DNA from: Heterodera schachtii
Lineage: Eukaryota > Nematoda > Chromadorea > Rhabditida > Heteroderidae
Reading direction: 5' to 3'
Length of the DNA: 64,000 nt
Assembly (NCBI GenBank): GCA_023374025.1
Contig: SIJG01000036.1
Coordinates: 1 to 64,000, forward strand
Shown here: piece by piece, positions 11,856 through 23,074 of the stretch
Layout of the letters: each line of letters opens with the position of its first letter
Position numbering within the stretch: the first letter of the stretch is position 1
Position numbers and translations under genes: made by a program
The notes under the pieces: generated by a model
What the model was told of the DNA's origin: nothing
The model's database searches: none
The model's input: the letters and a program-made list of their open reading frames with translations, nothing else

Positions 11856-12484
11856 ATAATGACTTTTCATTTCATGAAATAATTAATTTAAAGAAATTAA
11901 AATTCTCAAGTAGGTAATTTGGAAAACTTATTTTAAAAGTTTTAAGAACCCTAATTATTGAATTTTTTGTTTTTTGAAATTTTTTAAAGTATTATTTGAT
12001 TTGGCATTGAATCAATTGAAAATAAAAAAAATTATTTTAATAAATTATAAACTTTCAGAACAGGAAAGTAGCAATGCTTCTATAAAAGATAATTGAAACC
12101 AATTTTGATCAAAAATATGAGAATTGAAAAATTCGAATTTTCGATTCGAATTCTAATTCGATTTAGTACAAATTGATCTTAGATTCGTGATCACTGATCA
12201 GGTGTCCCCCCCCCCGAACACCCTAGGAAATGCATTTTACACGACCTTATAAAAAATTTATTTTTATTTTTTGAAAAATGGGTGGGGGAGAAAAAGAACA
12301 GTATTATTGCCAAATGTTTATCAACGACAAAAAAAGGTTAATTATTTAAAAAAAAAGTAATATGTAAAAGAAAAAAGAGACCAAAAAGAAGAAAAAAAGT
12401 AACACTAAAATATTATTTGGATTTTGATCAAAATTTCCCCGCTTAATCATTTCATCAACAATAATAATCCATGATGGCACGCGA

Positions 12485-14973
12485 TCAGGAAGAGTTGGCA
12501 AACATCTTGGCACACTGATCACTGGCCAAACGCATGATCACCGTATGGCCACGCGCTTTTGGCCAACGCTGAATTTTGTCCACCTGTGAACGGGCCGAGT
12601 GGAACTCATCCATCTGTATGAAAATTATGGGAAATTTCAAGCAAAAAAAAAAAAATGAAATTTCGGGCAATACCAAGCCTCCTGTCCTTCCCTCTCAATT
12701 TATAAAAAAAAATAGGCGCTTTTTTTGAAAATTTCTTCAAATTTGAAAAAATAAAATTTCCTGCGTGGCGCTAATTTCCACATAAATCCTAAAATTTTCA
12801 AAATTTGCGCCGCAAAAATGTTTGGGGGAAAAAGCAATAAAATTAAAAAATTTTGAATTTTTTTTCTGGCACCGGTTCTACGCCTAAAACTCACACGAAT
12901 GTGATCGCCACGGTCAGTGAGCGACAACAGAACGCCGTCCTTGAACGCTTTGGTGTCCTTCGGTGGAAGAAACAAATAAGAACCACTAAATACGGTAGAA
13001 AATTCGTTACTGTCACATTAATGAGAGGGTGAGACAAATGAAGAGAGTAAAAGAGGAGAGACAGCGAAAGAGTGTGGAAAAGAAGAGGACAGACAATTAG
13101 TGTAATCGACGAGAGCATAATTTGGCCAAAGAAAAAGAGAGACAGCGAAAGAATGTGGAAAATACCAATCAGTCAATTAATTAATATTTTTTTTCTCTAT
13201 TAATTACCGTTTGTCGCTGAAGTTCAAACTCCATTTTGTCGCAATTTGCCTCATTTCTTGCTCACACTTTGCCAATTCGAACAATTTAGCCGCCGGCGGG
13301 GGAGTTGGCGTCGGTTCAGCGGAGATTTGAATTTGAATTTTGGCGCCACCAGCAGCAGCAGAGGAGGAACAACAATAATTCGTTGTTGGCATTGTTTCAA
13401 TTTCTTTGGCTGCAGCAGCATTTTGTCGTCGTTTTTCGGCCGACAATTTGCCCTGTAAAATTTGGAATTTTCCATTTTTTATAATTTAAATTATCAAATT
13501 TTTAAAATTTTACGGCAATGCTTCCGCTTGCTGCTGCTGCCGCCTTTTGCTTGCGTCTTTCGGCATCGTGTTGTCCGATTGGAATAATTTTTACGTGGTT
13601 GTGCACTTTTTTTTTGTACACATTCCATTGTTGGTGTTCTGTAAATTTTATAATTTTGAACATGTGTGCACTACGTTCTCCGCCGAGTCTGTATTAGAGA
13701 TCGGCCTGGGCCTGCTGGACCCAGGCCTCGGCAACCTGGGTTTTTCTTAGGCCTTGATTTTCCTGGATTTTTTGTCCATGAAATCCAGGTCAAGGTCAAA
13801 TATGAAAATAAAATCCAAATTAAGGCTAAAAAAGAAAAAATCCGAGTTTTTTTTTTTAACAAACTTCAAAAAATCCAGGTCCAGGCCTCAAGGATTTTTT
13901 TTATAAAAAATTTCCAGGAGGAAACGTGAGGGAAATGAGGTAGAAAATATTGCTTCGTGAAAATTAAGAAAATTCCGGAAACCCGAAAATTTCGAGAAAA
14001 TGCCCTTTCCAGCAGGTCTTTTTTCCCCCAAAATTCTACCGGTATGTAAAAACTGTCAAATGCAAAAAAAAAAAAGTGGAAAATTTAAAAAATGCGAAAA
14101 AAACCGACCATTTTTGATGGCAGTCATTTTGTACGGGCATCCCTTCCGTGAACATCGAAAATAAATTCGGCCATCCTTCAACGGCTTCTTCAGCAGTGCA
14201 TTGTCCTTTCTGTACTGCTCCAGGCCGGCATCCGAATCAATTTGAAGCACAAATTTTAAACAGAAACGGCGATTGCCCGCCCTACGAGGGGAGTACACAA
14301 ATTTGGGAGGCGTACCATGGGGCATGGCTAAATTTTGAGGGCGGGAAATTAGATTTTTTTTTAATAATAAATGCTAAGCCGAGGGGGGGGGGGGAGCGGG
14401 AGGCGTTTACCGCCATGAAATAAAATTTAAAGTTTTTCCAGAAAACGGGCGGCATTTGACCCTAAACTTACGAAATTTTCCTCGGCGGCGGCGCCTAACG
14501 GCACTGAAGGATCCCAACATTTTTTTTTCGTTTTATGTTTTCTTTCCAATAGGTATCAAAATGGCCGTTTAGAAAAAATGATTAAAATTTCGTTTTTTTT
14601 TTATGAAAGGCAAATTTGGGTGGGTGTCCCCGGCCAAAAAAAAAAAACGAATATTTTCTCGTTTACGAGCCTGGTTAACATTGTTGTCTCTGAAAAGGTA
14701 TTGAAATTGGTTACCTACTTTCTAAATTATACTGTTACAGAGCTTCATTCATTTTTTTTTAAATCGGTAAAGAAAAAAACTTGCGATCAGCAACCCAAAA
14801 AAAAAAAAAAAAATCAAAAAATAGGTGTTTGATCAGCAAGTGATCACTTGCCATCCTTCACCTCTCCCCTCGGCGGATATTCAATTTTTTCTACCTTTTT
14901 TGTTGTTGGCATTTGCCGTGGCACCGTAACGACCGCCATTTTTCAAAGATTTGTTGTTGTTATTGGCGTTCAT
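12485..14973 (-). CDS. FLYWCH-type zinc-finger protein (PEB-1-like)
   Basis: Six exons fit in phase on the minus strand: 14973-14895, 14327-14109, 13638-13514, 13452-13208, 12985-12895 and 12613-12485, giving 295 residues. Exons 2 and 3 encode IYFRCSRKGCPYKM followed by QQWNVYKKKVHNHV. This is the C-x4-C ... H-N-H layout of a FLYWCH zinc finger, as in C. elegans PEB-1 and FLH proteins, which are DNA-binding regulators. A basic and alanine-rich segment (AERRKQKAAAAASG; AEKRRQNAAAAKE) and a proline/threonine stretch follow. The C-terminus (LLSLTDRGDHIR, SQVDKIQRWPKARGHTVI) looks conserved but I cannot name it. The start MNANNNNKSLKNG at 14973 is preferred; another possible first exon at 14520 is repeat DNA. 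A foldback transposon ends 29 bp upstream of this ATG. PEB-1 orthology itself is inferred. Confidence 0.68.
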
Positions 14974-15002
14974 TATTTAATCTTAATTTTATGTAAATGA
15001 CA

Positions 15003-15468
15003 CGGAACCGCTCAGTTCGGCCCCCACAGTTCGGCCCCCACAGTTCGGCCCTCACGGTTCGGCCCTCACGGTTCGGCCCTCACGGTTCGGCCTCCACGAT
15101 TCGGCCCCAGCTCGTTTTTCCATGATAGCTTTTTTCTTGGCATCCAAATCCATCAATCTTGGTATCATTCGAAAGCTCTTCACAGATTTTCAAGCCTGGA
15201 AAAAATTTTATTAAGAAAAAACTTCAAAAATTTCAACTTTTTCGCAATTTTCATGTATAACTTTTTTGGTATTTGTCTAATCGCAAAGCAATAGCTTAGA
15301 AAAAGCTTCTAAACACCTTAAGCTTTCAAATGATACCAACAATGTTGGATTTGTTTGACAAAGAAAAAAGTTATAGAAAGTTGTAGTGGAAAAACATGCT
15401 GGGGCCGAACCGTGGGGGCCGAACCGTGAGGGCCGGCCGAACTGTGGGGGCCGAACTGAGGTAGACCG
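15003..15468. mobile_element. Foldback element with tandem GTTCGGCCCYCAC ends
   Basis: A perfect 8-bp duplication AAATGACA flanks it (14995-15002 and 15469-15476). Each end starts CGG, then a few unmatched bases, then CTCAGTTCGGCC. The left end carries about six tandem ~15-bp AGTTCGGCCCYCAC units; the right end carries inverted units. Inside, both arms have ATAACTTTTTT and an AATCTTGGTATCATTCGAAAGCT-type core in inverted orientation (about 15160 and 15340). No coding capacity. Confidence 0.85.
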
Positions 15469-15484
15469 AAATGACAGCCTAAAT

Positions 15485-16181
15485 CAGGGTTTCTATCGAA
15501 AATTTTTCAAAATCAGAACACCATACCCAAAAAATCAGATTTGGGGGTCAAAAATCAGGACATTTGGCAAAATTGCTCCAAATCGGTTATTTTTAAAATT
15601 TATTCGATCAGAAATGTATCAAATATCATATTTTCGTCTCCCATTATCGATTTTAACAATTTTGGGGAGGAAATAAGGCAAATCGTAAATTTCAGTGCAT
15701 TCGGGGCGCATTTTTCCAAAAAAAAAAAACTTTTGGTGAACGGGCGAGGGAAGGGGGTCCGGCGGTGCCGGTAGGCGCCGCCGGAAAATTTTTTTGTGAT
15801 TTCGTTCTTAACAGATTTTCACCAAAAAGGCCAATTTTTGCAATTAAAGGCCAAGCGACGACTTTTCCTTGCGTTTAAAAACGCTTTTTTTTTGCCGCAA
15901 ATTTTTTCAAAATTTTGGGGTATGGACAGGGGAGGGGCGGGCGTCCGGCGGTGCCGATAGGCGCCGCCGTGAAAAATTTTGCGATTTTTAGTGCAATTTT
16001 AACAGAATTTTGTCAAAAAATGACCAAATTTTGCCAAAAAATCTTATATTTTTTTGATAAATTAATGACTTTATGCCACAAAATTTCAAAAGTATGAGTT
16101 TATTTAAGAAATCAGGACAAAATTTGGTCGCTACCTCCAAATCAGGACAAATCTGATAAATCAGGACAGATAGAAACCCTG
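15485..16181. mobile_element. hAT-like MITE, CAGGGTTTCTATC family
   Basis: The ends CAGGGTTTCTATC / GATAGAAACCCTG are flanked by a perfect 8-bp duplication GCCTAAAT (15477-15484 and 16182-16189). The left duplication directly abuts that of the foldback at 15003-15468, so two insertions sit back to back. Two direct copies of the hairpin motif GGCGGTGCCGRTAGGCGCC lie inside (about 15760 and 15948). Confidence 0.9.
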
Positions 16182-16646
16182 GCCTAAATACACAAGTTCA
16201 AGGGGGTAGAGGCCTCAAAAACAAGAAATTTCCGGGTAATTTCGGTATTGACGGATATGACTCACACCCAGATCAACAACATCCGATCCTGAACTCGAAA
16301 CGAACAAAACAAAAAAATTTTTTTTTTTTGAAAAATTCAAAATTTTATTTCGCTTATGTAGGCCTACAATAGAAGTTTTTTTCTCGAATTTTCAGGTTTT
16401 GTTTGTTTTCAAGTTCGTGATTTTGAATTAGCCCTAATGGATATCACATTGGTGATCACTGATCTGCAAAGCCGAAAAGCAAGGAAAATACTTGAATTGT
16501 TAAAAGATCCATTTCGATAGGAATGCAAATGTTCAAACTCAAACCTTGAAAATCCTTATCAAAATATTTAAACCAATCTTTTGGCATGAAAATTTATATA
16601 AATTTATAAATTTTTGAACTTTTTATTCAATTTATTAGTTATTATA

Positions 16647-17030
16647 GGGTCGGGGTCAGTTTGGCGCAGGCCGTTTTGGCGCCGCCAATTTTGAAATGCG
16701 ATAACATTTTTCTTTGTCAGTTAAACTTAGCAAATATGGCATCATTTGAAAGCTCTATGTGTGCTCTATATTGGTATGTCAAAATAAGAATGAATGATTC
16801 AAATATAAAAAAGTTTTGGCACACGGCGCCAAAAAAGCCAAGAAAAAGTCAATTTTGAGGTTTTTTGGTCATAAATTTTTTGTAAACTGATGAAATTTTT
16901 TGAAATTTTACTGGCTAATAGAGAATCTCAAGAGCTATCGAATGATACAAAAAATATTTAATTTGGTTGATAATGAAAAAAGTTGTTAGCAACGGCGCCA
17001 AAACGGTCGGCGCCAAACTGACAGGTTCCC
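16647..17030. mobile_element. Foldback element with TTTGGCGCC ends
   Basis: A perfect 9-bp duplication GTTATTATA (16638-16646 and 17031-17039) flanks the element. Left end: GGGTCGGGGTCAGTTTGGCG; right end inverted: GGGAACCTGTCAGTTTGGCG, so three bases match, six do not, then the repeat begins. Both ends repeat a TTGGCGCC block. The interior carries inverted AT-rich arms with ATCATTTGAAAGCTC / GAGCTATCGAATGAT, the same core as the elements at 15.0 and 48.3 kb. Confidence 0.85.
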
Positions 17031-17369
17031 GTTATTATACGTATTGATTTTGAGCATCATTTATGAAACCAGGAAAATTTCTTACAATTTACCAAAAGAC
17101 TAGAAAACCCCTTGAAATTCTCATTAAAAAAATTTTTTTCTTTGATTCCTCCAAAAAAAAAAACGCAAAACAAAAGAATGCATTTGTGTTTTGTACTTTT
17201 CTACTTTTGAATTCAGCTGGGCTTCTACATATTGCAAAATTTAAAAACCCCCAAATTTGGCATCTGGCCAAGTTTCTAGGGCCTAATAGAAATTCTGTTA
17301 GAATTGGCGATTGAGTGGCTGTTTTTTGGTGAGAAATTTGGGAATTTAACCGAATTTTAGTGCATTAAC

Positions 17370-17608
17370 CAGTGCTGCCAGATGTGCTGATTTATCAGCA
17401 TTTTTGCTACTTTTAAAAGGGGTCAAAGCAGATTTTTTTTTGAGATGCTGATTTGCTGATTTTTGGAAAAAAAAATTCTCAAAAATGGCCAATTTTCAGT
17501 GAAAATCTGTTAAAAAATGGTCAAAATTTCATAATTATAATTATTTTTTCAAAATGCTGACTTTTGACCCTAAATGCAGATTTTCAAAATGTTAATCTGG
17601 CAGTCCTG
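17370..17608. mobile_element. hAT-like MITE, CAGTGCTGCCAGAT ends
   Basis: The left end CAGTGCTGCCAGAT pairs with a right end whose complement is CAGGACTGCCAGAT. The flanks GCATTAAC and GCAATAAT agree at six of eight positions. The interior has repeated TGCTGATTT units. Confidence 0.6.
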
Positions 17609-18448
17609 GCAATAATTAAATTTCATTTTCTTTGGTGTTAAGAATGGATATATGCAAAATTTGGAGAATAAAGATGCGAATGCAAAAAAAAAAAAAAGAT
17701 GCGCGGAGGGGGCATTCATTCATTTTATTTATTTATTGGTCGTTTTATGTATTTGCAGCTGCTCTGCCGGGGATTTAAGCATATTTATGTGTGTAATTTA
17801 TAGAGACCGGATTTTTATGTGCTAAAAATCCTGAAATATGTAATAAAATAAGTGCTAAAAAATGCTGAAATATATGCAAAAAACCAAAAAAAAAAAAAAA
17901 AAAAAGCCAAAATATGTGCTAAAAAATGCGGAAATATGTGCTAAAAATGTGCTAAACACCAAAATATGCAAAAATTGCAAATCAAAAAAATTGAAGATAT
18001 TTATATTATTTTTTGCGATTTTACGACTTTTGCCTATTTAAAAATTATTTAAATTAGTCATTATAATTTATCTATTAATATTTGCCCCATCCAACTAATA
18101 ATAAATCGTCGGAATAATTTTATTTATAAAAATGCTTGAAATTCGAATTAAATTGCAAAATCGTCGTCGGCATTCAAAAAATTGATTTTGTCGGCAATTA
18201 AACGCGATTGCCGGCCGCCAATGTGTCCACAAAAGGATGGCATTCCGAGACCTCAAAAATTTTAGAAAATCGGAATTTTTTGTGCCATCCCTGGTGTCGT
18301 CCACTACACGAAAATTGGTTTGAGAAAAAAAAATTATACATAAAATACACTGATCATTTATAAATTTGAGTAATTTGTAGTTTATTTGAATCAATCAGAA
18401 TAAAAGCAATTAATAAAATCGATTTTAAATCATTTTCATTTTATAAAA
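17609..18448. other. Spacer with low-complexity repeats and a gene fragment
   Basis: 17800-17960 is a run of GTGCTAAAAAT / GAAATATGTG units. 18055-18330 resembles 20095-20345 and is a decayed copy of the coding-like fragment described there. 18355-18448 is an upstream block shared by HTH-family copies at 18449, 20.8 kb and 21082. Confidence 0.5.
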
Positions 18449-19500
18449 ATGAATATTAAAATAATATTATTTTTCTTATTAATTCTCATAAATATAAATA
18501 AAATTTATACCGCTGGAATAAATGAAGAAAAAAACTTTGAAGAAATATTTGGCCAAAGATGGGACGAAAAAGAGGAAGAAAATGGAGAGAATGAAACTGA
18601 TCAAAATGGAATAATTTTTAGAGAAATGGATGGTCAAAATGAGGCAAAAAATGGTGAAAATATTCAACAAAATATATTTAATGAACAATTTGATCAAATT
18701 TATGATCAAAATTTTGGAAGTGCAAGAAGAGGAGAGTGAAGAAATGTCCATAAACGATGGTGATGAATTGGAACAAATTGCAAAAAATAGTGGACAAATC
18801 TGTGATCATTTTTCATGGGAAATTGATAAAATGAAAATTAAAAATGTAGAAAAATCCGATCAGATAAAAGGAAAAATTAAGCAAATTGGAAAGAAATATT
18901 CAAGCAAAGAATGGGTGAAAATTGAAAGAAAAATATCACAAAAATTGGGTGTTAGACAAAAGAAAATTTACGAATGGAAAAGAGAATTTGGATTAAATCA
19001 TTTAAATAAATATTCGGATGAGGAAAAACAGAAAATATTAAAGCAATTTGATGAAATATATGATAAAATAAACAAAAAATTAAATAAAAAAAGTGGAGGG
19101 AAAAAGAGAAAAATGTAAAAAATTAATAGCAAAACATTTAAAACGAATTTACGCAAATTGGAAAACATTCGCAGAAGGAATGGAAAGAATTTAGAGCAAA
19201 AATTAAACAAATTTTAGGTGTGACTTATGTGACGATTGATAAATGGGCCAAGGAAATTGGTATTAAACAAAATGTTAAAAAAGGTTAAATTTAAATATTT
19301 CTTCACCCATTTTTAATCTTTTAAAATTAAAATTATTCAATTATGAATATTTTAAGAGCGAAAAATTTTGACAATTGCTGAGAAAATGGAAAAGACGAAG
19401 AAATAATTACGCAGATACAAATCCGAATTAATGGGCGATGCAAAGAAATTTTGAATTGGATTTATTGGATAGCAGAAAAATTTTCAAAAATTTGAACATC
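18449..19500 (+). pseudogene. Degenerate HTH-repeat family member
   Basis: The start is intact: a signal peptide (MNIKIILFFLLILININKIY) and acidic region (FEEIFGQRWDEKEEENGE). An extra T near 18714 shifts the frame within the acidic part; module 1 (KREFGLNHLNKYS) then reads open in the second frame to about 19118. Most of module 2 is deleted: the text jumps from KHL to the module 3 region (QIGKHSQKEWKEF-like, about 19145-19260). A decayed terminal exon follows the intron from about 19362. It is clearly non-functional as a full-length protein. Confidence 0.75.
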
Positions 19501-21081
19501 CCGTAAAAAAAATGTGTTATGATGCATAAAACTCAAAATTTGGGAATTTGGTTGCCCGAAATCCCCTCAAATTTCAGCAGCCCCAAAATTTTTTATAATC
19601 TGAGAAAATTTTTGAAATTTTGAAGATAGCCAAAAGCACATTAACAAAATTCAAATACGAGTTCAAAGAAAATGCTAAGAAAATTTATTAAATACCATCA
19701 CCGTACCAGGGGCTTTATTTTGAAGCCCCTCAAAAGGGGGGCTCTAAAATTTAGGGGGGGGGGGGGGGCTATATTTATAGGAAATACGGTATTGCATGGG
19801 TTGCCAAGTTTATGACAGCAAAAAGTTTTTCCCATGGTTCCCAGATGAAATTCTTCTTCAAATGCCTCATTTGACTGACATAAAAATCCTTAATTGGCCT
19901 TTGAGAAAAAAAAACGAAAACTGTGAGGCTAAGGTCTCTAGTAAATTGGCAACCCTTGGAAAAACGGATAAAGTAATGAAAATCGAAAAAATAATAAAAT
20001 AAATATAAACATTAAAAATCTGTATTTTCTGTTGACGGCAACACCTGGAAGTTTTTTTCATTGTACCCTCCCGCCTTTTTTAAAAATATTTAAATTAGTC
20101 CTTATAATTTATCTATTAAAATTACCCAATCAAATTTATGATAAATACTCATAAAAATGCGTGAAACTCTGAATTCAATTGAAAATTATCGTCGTTGAAA
20201 TTCAAAAAATGGACTTTGTTCGACAACGAAACAATTGCCGTGCCGGCCACAAATGTGTGCACCAGGGATGGCACATTCCTAGGCACCAAAAATTTTTGGA
20301 AATCGGAATTCCGTGCCATCCCTGGGTGTCCACCACACGACCATTGGACGGAAAATGGGCTGGCGAATTCGATGACAGTGCCATCTCTCTCAGTGTATGG
20401 GAATGGCACGGAAGTGCCAACATTTGACGCAAACCCCTACTGGAAACATTTTTCATTGTACCCTCTCCCGCCTTTTGTGCCATTTTTGCGAATATTAATT
20501 CTTAATTAATCGTTTGGAATTGTGATTTAATTCTAAAAAAAATGCCCAAGGTTTTCGTGATTAATTTTTAAATAATTATTTCCCGGAGGATAAGCGTAAA
20601 ATATTGAAACAACAATAAAAGTGAAAATTCTGTGAAAAAAATACAATTAATTATCTTTAATAAATTTATTAAATAAAATTATTAAACAATAATAATATGA
20701 AAAAAGCACAAAATACTTTGATCATTTATAAATTTGAATAGTTTGTAGTTTTATTAAATCAATGAGAATAAAAGCAATTAATTCAAATGGATTTCTAATC
20801 ATTTTTCATTTTATTAAAATGAATATTAAAAAATATTATTTTTTAAATAAAATTCCCAATTTTTGTTCGCAAACACAAAAAAGAAAGTATTTTTCCTATT
20901 AATTAGAGCATGGAGAATCCAGGAAAAAATATATGTATTTACATAAAAAAGGCATCACTAATTATTATTATTATTATTATTTCATCATTTATAAATTTGA
21001 GTAATTTGTAGTTTTATTAAATTCAATGAGAATAAAAGCAATTAATAAAATGGATTTTAAATCATTTTCATTTTATGAAAA
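19501..21081. other. Spacer with duplicated coding-like fragment and truncated HTH-family start
   Basis: 20150-20505 reads as a coding-like fragment (FDNETIAVPATNVCT ... HDHWTENGLANSMTVPSLS) interrupted at about 20273-20325 by a ~52-bp inverted repeat with CAGGGATGGCAC ends; I do not recognise the protein. 19755-19770 is a G run. At about 20819 a truncated HTH-family start (ATGAATATTAAAAAATATT) is cut off by a fragment of the 8230-8800 MITE family (20866-20965). Confidence 0.5.
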
Positions 21082-22449
21082 ATGAATATTCAAATAATAT
21101 TATTTTTCTTATTAATGCTCAAAAATTTAAATAAAATTTATGCTGGTGGAATAAATGAAGAAAAAAACTTTGACGAAATATTTGGGCAAAAATGGGACGA
21201 AAAATCAGAGGAAAATGGAGAGAATGAAAGTGATCAAAATGGAATAATTGGACAAACGAATGATCAAAATGGGCCAACAAATATTGAAAATATTGTACAA
21301 AGATCATTTGCAGAAGATTTTGATCAAATAATTCATGAACAAATTACTGGTCAGAATAATCAAATTGGACAAAATGATCGACAATTTGATCAAATTTATG
21401 ATCAAAATTTGGAAGTGCAAGAAGAGGAGAGTGAAGAAATGTCCACAAATTATGATGAATTGGAGCAATTACCAACAAATGATGGACAAATTTGTGATCA
21501 AATTCGAATTTTAAATGATAAACAGCAAAAAAGAGAAATTGCTAGAAAAATTTCATAAAATTAAGGACAAAGTTAAGCAAATGGGAAAGAAATATTCATC
21601 AAAAGAATGGCTAAAAACTGAAATAAAAATTGCCAATAAATTGGATGTAAGTCAAAGAAAAATTTACGAATGGAAAAGAGAATTTGGAATGAATATAATA
21701 AATAAATATTCGGATGAGGAAAAAGATAAAATTTTAATGCAATTTAATCAAATATATGAGAAATTAAAAATGAAATTAAATGAAAAATTGGAGGGAAAAA
21801 GAGAAAAAGGTAAAAAATTAATAGTAAAACATTTGGGAATAAATGTTAAAACTATTTATAAATGGAAAAAGAATTAAAAAGTGGAAAATGGGTGAAAAAT
21901 GAAAAAATTGTTGAAGAAAAAAGGGAAATTATTGAAAAATATTTCAAAATAAAAAATGAATTTATGAAAATGGGAAACATTCGCAAAAGGAATGGAATGA
22001 ATTTAGATGCAAAAATTCAGCAAATGTTTGGTGTGAATTATAGAACAATTGAAAGATGGGCCAAGAAATTAAAAATCAATCAAAGTGCTTCAAAAGGTTA
22101 TGCCTTTTATAAGTGCTTTTCGAGACTCTCGGTCTCTCGAGTCTCGAGAAAAATCTCGGGTTTTTTTCGTCTCGGGTTCGAGTCTCGGGAAGTTTTCGGT
22201 CTCGAACAGCACTCTACCTTTTATTATGCATATAATTTTGTTTTATCATTTCAAAATGATTTGTATATTTTACAGGGCGAAAATTTTATACAAATACCGA
22301 AAAAATGGAAATTATTAAAAAAATATTATCAGATGAACGAGCAAAACCCAAAGTTCACTGATCCCGAAATTGCTGCAATTTTGAAGATAAATGAACACAC
22401 ATTACACAAATACAAATCCGATTTCAAAGAAAATGCAAAGAAATTTTGA
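21082..22449 (+). pseudogene. HTH-repeat family member with two or more frame breaks
   Basis: The signal peptide and acidic region are open from 21082 (MNIQIILFFLLMLKNLNKIY; EEESEEMSTNYDELEQL). An extra base near 21541 (GAAATTGCTAG where relatives read GAAATTGTGG) shifts the frame. Modules 1 and 2 are open at 21515-21877 (KREFGMNIINKYS; HLGINVKTIYKWKKN). A second shift at about 21870 precedes module 3 (TIERWAKKLKINQ). The donor is at 22097, the acceptor before 22276, and the terminal exon (GRKFYTNTEKMEI ... LHKYKSDFKENAKKF) ends at 22449. The intron holds the 106-bp MITE at 22111-22216. All four modules survive, so this is a recent pseudogene or an assembly-damaged gene. Confidence 0.75.
22111..22216. 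mobile_element. 106-bp hAT-like MITE inside an HTH-family intron
   Basis: A perfect 8-bp duplication CCTTTTAT (22103-22110 and 22217-22224) flanks AGTGCTTTTCGAGA / TCTCGAACAGCACT ends. It has the same length and TCTCGG interior as the MITE at 10603-10708. Confidence 0.82.
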
Positions 22450-23074
22450 AATTTGATAAATTGCCAAATTTCCAAATTTTAAATTCATTATTTTTGTCGA
22501 TATCCTTCAATTATTTCGATGATTAATTACTTTTTTTCTGTGAACGAATTTTATTTTTGTTGTTTTGACAAAATTTAAAAACTCGGGATTATCGGGATTT
22601 GCGTTGGAACTCAATTTTTTTTCATTTTCTGCCAAAATTTATTTAAATACTTTTCTATTATTTATAATTAAACAACTTAATTGAGAAATATTTAAAAATT
22701 CTTGTTGTGTACCATAAAAAATTACAATTTAAAATTATTTTAATTTTCTAATTTATGCAAAATCATCAAAAATAATAGAAAATTTAGATTTTTTTTTCTT
22801 AAGGGATGTCCGATTTGTCTGATGGCCCGAGTATTTTTTTAAACTTTCTGAGATTTTAAAATTTTTTAAAAATTTTTTTTAATTTATAACATTATTCCCA
22901 GGAAATTAGGCCTTACTAAATTCTGTACAATTTCTTCTACTAATTGACAAATTAAGTTGTTTTCTTTATATGCTTCTTATTTATCATTATTCATTCATTA
23001 TACTCTTCTGATTTAATTATCTTGATGAATTAATTTAATTGCCTTTTAATGAAGGGTATTCATAATTCCCATCA

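Larger units (their letters stand above)
10187..12484. other. Intergenic transposon-rich stretch
   Basis: Apart from the two MITEs listed separately, 10720-10830 holds a run ending in the G/C-rich hairpin motif GGCGGTGCCGAAAGGCGAGG, also found in several other elements of this window. 12206-12219 is a C run. The rest is AT-rich with no gene seen. Confidence 0.5.

Noticed and set aside
14472..14520. Alternative first exon of the FLYWCH gene (MLGSFSAVRRRRRG), with good GT donor and correct phase.
   Set aside because: It coincides with a copy of the recurrent GTGCCG.TAGGCGCCGCC hairpin motif, so its arginine run is repeat DNA; the exon at 14895-14973 fits the same phase.
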